A stretch of DNA of 64,000 nucleotides from Gerris lacustris. Taxonomy: Eukaryota; Arthropoda; Insecta; Hemiptera; Gerridae. The DNA is taken from contig OX578283.1 in the NCBI GenBank assembly GCA_951217055.1, positions 29,821,427 through 29,885,426 of the forward strand, read 5' to 3'. Below are positions 59,117 to 64,000 of this stretch, piece after piece. The notes under the pieces are model-generated. The model did no database searches, was not told the DNA's origin, and was given only the letters and a program-made list of their open reading frames with translations. The translations under genes and the position numbers were made by a program. Each line of letters begins with the position of its first letter. Within the stretch, counting starts at the first letter, position 1.

Positions 59117-59597
59117 AATTACATTATTATTATTGTTGTTGCAATCTCAACTCAATAATAATCTCGCTACTCGCTACATTAATAATGCTTCACTTACTAA
59201 ATTTACTCGAACGTTGTCACAGCTTGAAATCCTCCTAAAAATTGGTCCAAATACGCCAGGCCATACACCCATCGAGACACCTAGAACTTGACCAGAATTG
59301 AAATGTTTAATTTTTTACTTAAGCTAACGAAATTTGTGTTAATATGACGTTTATATTAAATAACGGAAAAGAAAACGCTATCTATACTTTTAATTCTTAT
59401 CTTATAGGCTTGAAATTTGGCGTATGAGAAAAGCTTAACTTGTTGTCAATGTAAAATGAACTTACGTTTGAACCGATTAAACGTAAAAGATATGTAGTTC
59501 AATAACCAAACAATGTCTCCACACAAAATGGTATTTTGCTTCATTTTGTGTAAACATGTTGTTTGGTTAATAAGCCGATTGTTACTAATATTTTCTT

Positions 59598-59807
59598 AAT
59601 TTAAATCAAATTATAATTATTATTAACTACGGGAAACAGACAGTGAAAAATACACTCCAGCGCCGGGATATAGAGGCCCGTGGTTCAAATCCCGGCGCTG
59701 GAGTGTATTTTTCACTGTCTGTTTCCCGTAGTTAATAATAATTATAATTTGATTTAAATTAAAATTTAACTTTCCGTAGTATGAAAACTACCAAAAACTT
59801 AAAAATT
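59598..59807 (+). mobile_element. tRNA-hairpin retroposon, copy 4, with 12-bp TSD
   Basis: The 210-bp element is flanked by taatattttctt at 59586-59597 and 59808-59819. It starts at aatttaaatcaaatt, like copies 2 and 3 read on the minus strand. It ends with the conserved asymmetric 3' part ('ccgtagtatgaaaactacc', then aaaaacttaaaaatt). The centre keeps only the anticodon-to-acceptor half of the tRNA-like part, inverted against the left arm. Confidence 0.88.
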
Positions 59808-60559
59808 TAATATTTTCTTCTACAGTGCCTTTTTTCAAGGGAGTAAGAGTAAAATAAAACAAAAACAAATCGCTATTTATAAATATATATGCAATATAAA
59901 TCTTAAAAAAAGAAAATCCATTTTTTAGATTTATAAATATTATGTTTGTTTTATATTTGAATTCTGTAGATTAAGACTAAAAATAAAATACGTAGGGGAG
60001 TACAAAGGTATATCGAATACATATATTAAAAAATATGTATGTTTTTGCACGTATAAAAAAGTATGCAAATAAATTTATCCGCCTCTAATTTAGGTTAAAT
60101 AAACTTTTTAACACAATAACTTGTTTTACATTTTATTTTTAGCAAAATAAAAAAATTAAATAAAGTTTATAAAAATATTATAGTTCAGGTTTTCGTTTTC
60201 TTTATTACAACTTTTACTTAGAAGAAAAAATAATTACCAATGGTTGATTGCATTGAAGTTCATGCATTGAAGTTCTAGACGCTGACACCAACGACCATTG
60301 TTAGCATCTTCGGACGGAAGCATCTTCCGTCCATGTTGTTCTAAGAAACTAACAAGTAACAGCGTACAGCGTCGTCTGCAATCTTTTTATTTGAACGTTG
60401 TGGAAAACCCTTTTGGAACAAGAAAGGTGTTGTTTAATATTATTGTACTTCAAATTTTTCTAGGACCTAAGTGTCATTTAAGAATGCAACATGTAAGCCC
60501 TTGAAGATTGTCTCATTAAGTTGGGAAACGTCAGGAACTACATTTATCGAGCGGTGATA

Positions 60560-60770
60560 AATTTACCAGGCCCAAGTTTTCCAATGGGCAGACTGGGCAT
60601 TTGCCCAGGGCGCCACTAGTCTTAAAAAGGGCACTAAGTTTTCGAAAACGTCGAATTTCATTTTGCTCGTCGATTAGGCAACGAAAACTACCCTCTAAAA
60701 GTAAAAGTGGGCTCTATATAAGAATGATAAGAATGCTTTGCCCAGGGCGAAATATACCTAGAATCGGGGT
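60560..60770. repeat. 'tgcccagggcg' repeat fragment
   Basis: 'gggcatttgcccagggcgcc' at about 60594 and 'tgcccagggcgaa' at about 60739 are characteristic of widespread non-autonomous DNA transposon ends. Boundaries unclear. Confidence 0.4.
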
Positions 60771-61714
60771 CTAGATTCGGCTACCACCGGAAAACATCAA
60801 ATCTATTATAATACCAACCGTAATAATAATATTAACTGTAGAATGAGTGGGAAAAATTGATTTGAACCAATAGCAAGACATAAATTAGTGAGTTGATTAA
60901 ACTGTTGTGAAAAATTAATAGGTTCTCTAAGCCGCTGACTTTATTATTGACTAAAACAAAGGATTTCCCGTGTTTAAACATTTACCCAAATGGATGAGGA
61001 TGATTGAATTAAATGTTGTGGAATTTAGGATTTATTTTGAAGAAGGTAGAGGTAAGGTAATAGGCATTAACATACATAATATAGCAGGTGGGTAATGCTC
61101 TGAACGTATCATCTTAAATTCCTCTACCTTCTCTCAGATTTCAGATGAAAATTGCCTACGTTTTATTTCAAATAAATTCTCAACTTTGTTTAGCTTATTA
61201 TCCTCTGTTGCAGTATCTTAGCAGGAAGAGGTTTTTTTGTTCAACCGAGATTTTGTGTAATTTTCTTATAATCTACACATTTATATGAACAATTGTGTCT
61301 ATCAGTTAGTTTATTAAACAAATCTACAGATTTATTCAGGGCTAGATGAAATTTGGCACATTTGACCTTCAAAACAAGATTAAGGTCACTGTCTACATGA
61401 GATTTCGAAATTCTCAAGGCAGCGCTATGTACTTTGGCTTTTAATAGTTAATATAACTTAAATATTTTTCAAATAGCTAATAACAACAAGTTAAGTTCAA
61501 TACTAAATAACACGTACTAATGACAATAATCTTTTCGGAGTTAAAGGTGAGAATTTAAAAAAAGGGTTTTTTAAAAATCCTAGATTTTAACTTTTTCTCA
61601 CCAGAAATCACAAATTTTCTTTAATAAGTTATTAATTAGAATTCTTCAAAGAACAGAAAATGTAATATAACATTTATAAAATCACAAACTTGAAATAGTT
61701 ATATACACACCAAG

Positions 61715-61870
61715 GGAGTAAAGTAAAAGTGATTGCACCCTGAGCGAAGTCCTCGGCTTCGCCTCAGGAACCATAACGTTCACTCCCGAGGTGGAGCCGG
61801 GGGAGTTAATTATTGCGAGGGTGCAAGTGATTTTTACTCCCGAGGTACATACAAGATTTTACCTCCAGAC
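61715..61870. repeat. 'gggagtaaagtaa' repeat, copy 1
   Basis: Contains 'gattgcaccctgagcgaag' and 'ctcggcttcgcctcagg', then 'actcccgaggtgg', then the inverse 'gcgagggtgcaagtgat', so it folds on itself. Related blocks lie at 62930-63140 and 63400-63530. Repeated CTCCC boxes; no frame. Confidence 0.55.
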
Positions 61871-61960
61871 GGGAGAAAAAATATGGAAAGATTTTAATTT
61901 TAAATTATTATATTCAACAAAAAATACATTTTTTATATTTATTTAAAACAAAAATAGACT

Positions 61961-62391
61961 GCCAATTAGGGTGGCACATAGCTTCCTCGCATCCTATCAT
62001 GTACATTGTTGTTATATTAACATTAAAATTATTGTTATATTAGTTTATTGTTATATTGTTTATTGTGTAAAAGCAATTAATATAGTTTTAGCGATCTTTA
62101 ACACTTCATAGCGGTGTCGCAGTTGGTTTTACTAAAAAATTGTAATTGAAAAAAATGTTTGTCTCATTGAATAGATGAAGTTAGATTTTTTCCCCGACCT
62201 AAAATTCCAATTTTAAATTTGATGTTCACGTTTACGCTAGCGTTGCTCGTGAACGCTTGGACGGATAACGTTGTCCAACGAACTCGTCCTGGGTATTGGT
62301 AAAATGAACATGTCTACCAAATTTCATCAAAATTGGTTGACATTTACTCAAGTTATCGTCGCACGTTTCATAATTCGCGGACACACAGACC

Positions 62392-62423
<32 letters not shown>

Positions 62424-62560
62424 CGAGACCAAAAATGTTCCCTGACGTCTGAAACGGATTTCTGTCTTGGAATTTTTGAAATCGGAGGCATAAAAGTTTT
62501 TCGTTCTCAAAAGTGAACACAATGCTTCCGTTACCTTCGGTAAGCTCGGAAGCAAAATAA
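61961..62560 (+). repeat. Dispersed repeat family R1 with CAGA microsatellite
   Basis: Begins 'ccaattagggtggcacat' as at 35873. From 62083 it matches 2445-2825 in inverse, including 'agcggtgtcgcag', 'caaatttcatcaaaattgg' and a (CAGA)n run at 62390-62422. Its 3' part ('atgttccctgacgtctgaaa', 'ccgttaccttcggtaag') matches the 16490-17290 copy. The open frames across it are products of the microsatellite. Confidence 0.65.
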
Positions 62561-62929
62561 TTAGGTATAACATTAACAATTCTCTAAAAACGTTTAATCA
62601 CGTTAAAATTAAATTATAGATAATAATTATTTGAATTTCAATGCTAAAATTAAATACACAAATCAGCTGGAAGCTGAGTTGTGTATTGAATGGTATTATT
62701 GACAACTGATGTTTTACATATGGATTAGTTTATCTACACTTAGAAATTATGATTTCACTTTTAACTTGTTTGTTTGTTTTACTGATGAATCACTATGTCA
62801 ACCGTTGTGGAGGTTACGTGGCATGTGTGAAGATGAAATTATAGATTTAAACATTAAATAAAAGTGAGTAAATGAAATTTGTATTAGCACCAACTTTTAC
62901 TTGTACTTTATCTAGGGCAACACTGGAGG

Positions 62930-63140
62930 GTCCCTTATTTTTCATTACTCCCTGTTTAACCCGACCGGGTGCAATAAATAACTTCCCTCCCAGTAATAAC
63001 TATGGAGGAAAGTGCACTTTTTCTCCCTGCTGGAGGTAATAGTTATTTATGCACCTAGGGAGTAAAGTAAGCCATTATTCCCTGAGCGAAAAAGTTGGTT
63101 CTTGAGGCGAAGCCGATGGAACCATGGTCTCTAAATCCCG
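62930..63140. repeat. 'gggagtaaagtaa' repeat, copy 2
   Basis: 'accgggtgcaataaataact' and 'agttatttatgcaccta' form inverted arms around 'ctccctgctggagg'. The right part ('gagtaaagtaagccatt', 'ccctgagcgaa', 'gaggcgaagccga') matches the repeat at 61715. Confidence 0.55.
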
Positions 63141-64000
63141 AGACGAATTAGACTTTTTAATTAAATAATAATTATTAGCACTTTTAATAGCAGATATAAG
63201 AGATTCAATATTAAAAACAAATATGAATTGGAATTAAACTCAAATAGAAGGTTATTTAGGTGCAGGTTATAAACAAAGATAATCATGGTCGAAAAAGCAG
63301 TGCCGCCAACCTGATTTCAACCACTTCATTACATTAGCCATTAATTTTCTACTATTTATAAAATAATTAAATTGCAATCTTTACTTTTTTGCCCTACTTT
63401 ACTTTTTCGCCCTACTTTTACTGTTTCTCCCTACTTTTTGAGTTCAGGGATGAAAAGACTTACTTTAGTCCCTCTAAACTAATTCAAAATCATAACATTT
63501 TCTCCCTACTGGAGATTAAATAAATTATATTAGGATTACCTCTTAAAATCAAACGCAACACTATGTCTTCTGAAATCCTCCACTATTTTACGCGGAGAGA
63601 CAGTTTGTGTTATTTCTTCAAGATGTCCTCCGTAGACACTCCCATATCTAACATAATGCTTAAGACATAATGCTTATTTCAAGTCTACAACTAACTAACT
63701 TAATTTGACTTAAGTCAAATTTTGTTCATCAAAGTTTGTGGAGAGACAGTTTGTGTTATTCCGTTGTGTTATGTGCTAGTTTAACATTAACATTTAGTAT
63801 ACATATTAAATTCAAGAAAAGAAAGCACAATTATATACATTTTTAGGATCACGTTTATTCTTTTAGACTCCTTGAGCAAAACTAATAATAAATCTTGGCT
63901 CAAAACTAAGACTAATTTGTAATTGTTATTGTTTTACTCTTACGAGAGTAATAGTAGTGAAACTAGGTCTTCATTCAAACCTTGCACTTCTAAAGATATA

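Noticed and set aside
61230..61290. Second acylphosphatase exon
   Set aside because: An 'aggtttttttgttc' stretch hints at VFF, but the following residues do not fit the family and no GWV segment follows.
62232..62579. Open frames on both strands across a CAGA/TGTC microsatellite
   Set aside because: A tetranucleotide repeat without stops keeps frames open. It lies inside repeat R1 and has no protein similarity.

Overview
The window is AT-rich eukaryotic, animal-type DNA. It has short GT-AG exons in long introns, arthropod-style initiator motifs, and dense non-autonomous transposons, foldback elements, tRNA-related retroposons, a Jockey/CR1-like LINE and a Penelope-like element. An insect or other arthropod is the best guess; I cannot name the species from sequence alone.

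The core is two complete, convergently oriented (tail-to-tail) copies of a Wee1-type cell-cycle kinase gene. Copy A is on the + strand (ATG 7465, stop 17790; 9 exons; 548 aa by my splice model). Copy B is on the - strand (ATG 45432, stop 33381; 9 exons; 535 aa). All eight introns lie at the same protein positions and phases. Both frames are open, and all catalytic residues are present in both (VxK lysine, alphaC Glu, HMDLKPGN, DLG). Exons 6 and 7 are far more alike (128/129 and about 120/128 identical bases) than exon 4 (about 80%), which suggests gene conversion. The two promoters share a conserved block and an E2F-like TTTCCCGC motif.

The 15.6 kb between the two stop codons, and the introns, are filled with mobile-element debris. 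It includes hAT-type elements with perfect 8-bp target duplications, TTAA-flanked piggyBac-like MITEs and long-arm foldback elements with TA flanks. A family of tRNA-bearing hairpin retroposons has 12-14-bp target duplications. A 1.1 kb palindrome lies about 240 bp downstream of the copy B stop codon. In copy B, elements sit within about 8-15 nt of the splice sites of exons 7 and 8, and a LINE sits antisense in intron 6.

Right of copy B (45.8-64 kb) there is a broken Penelope-like reverse transcriptase interrupted by a 107-bp insertion. A pair of about 0.7 kb direct repeats flanks the first exon of an acylphosphatase gene (51442-51532, remaining exons not found). Beyond these are a frameshifted MADF-domain fragment and further dispersed repeats. 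I found no rRNA, CRISPR array or confident functional tRNA. Long stretches between these features are AT-rich and show no gene I can support.
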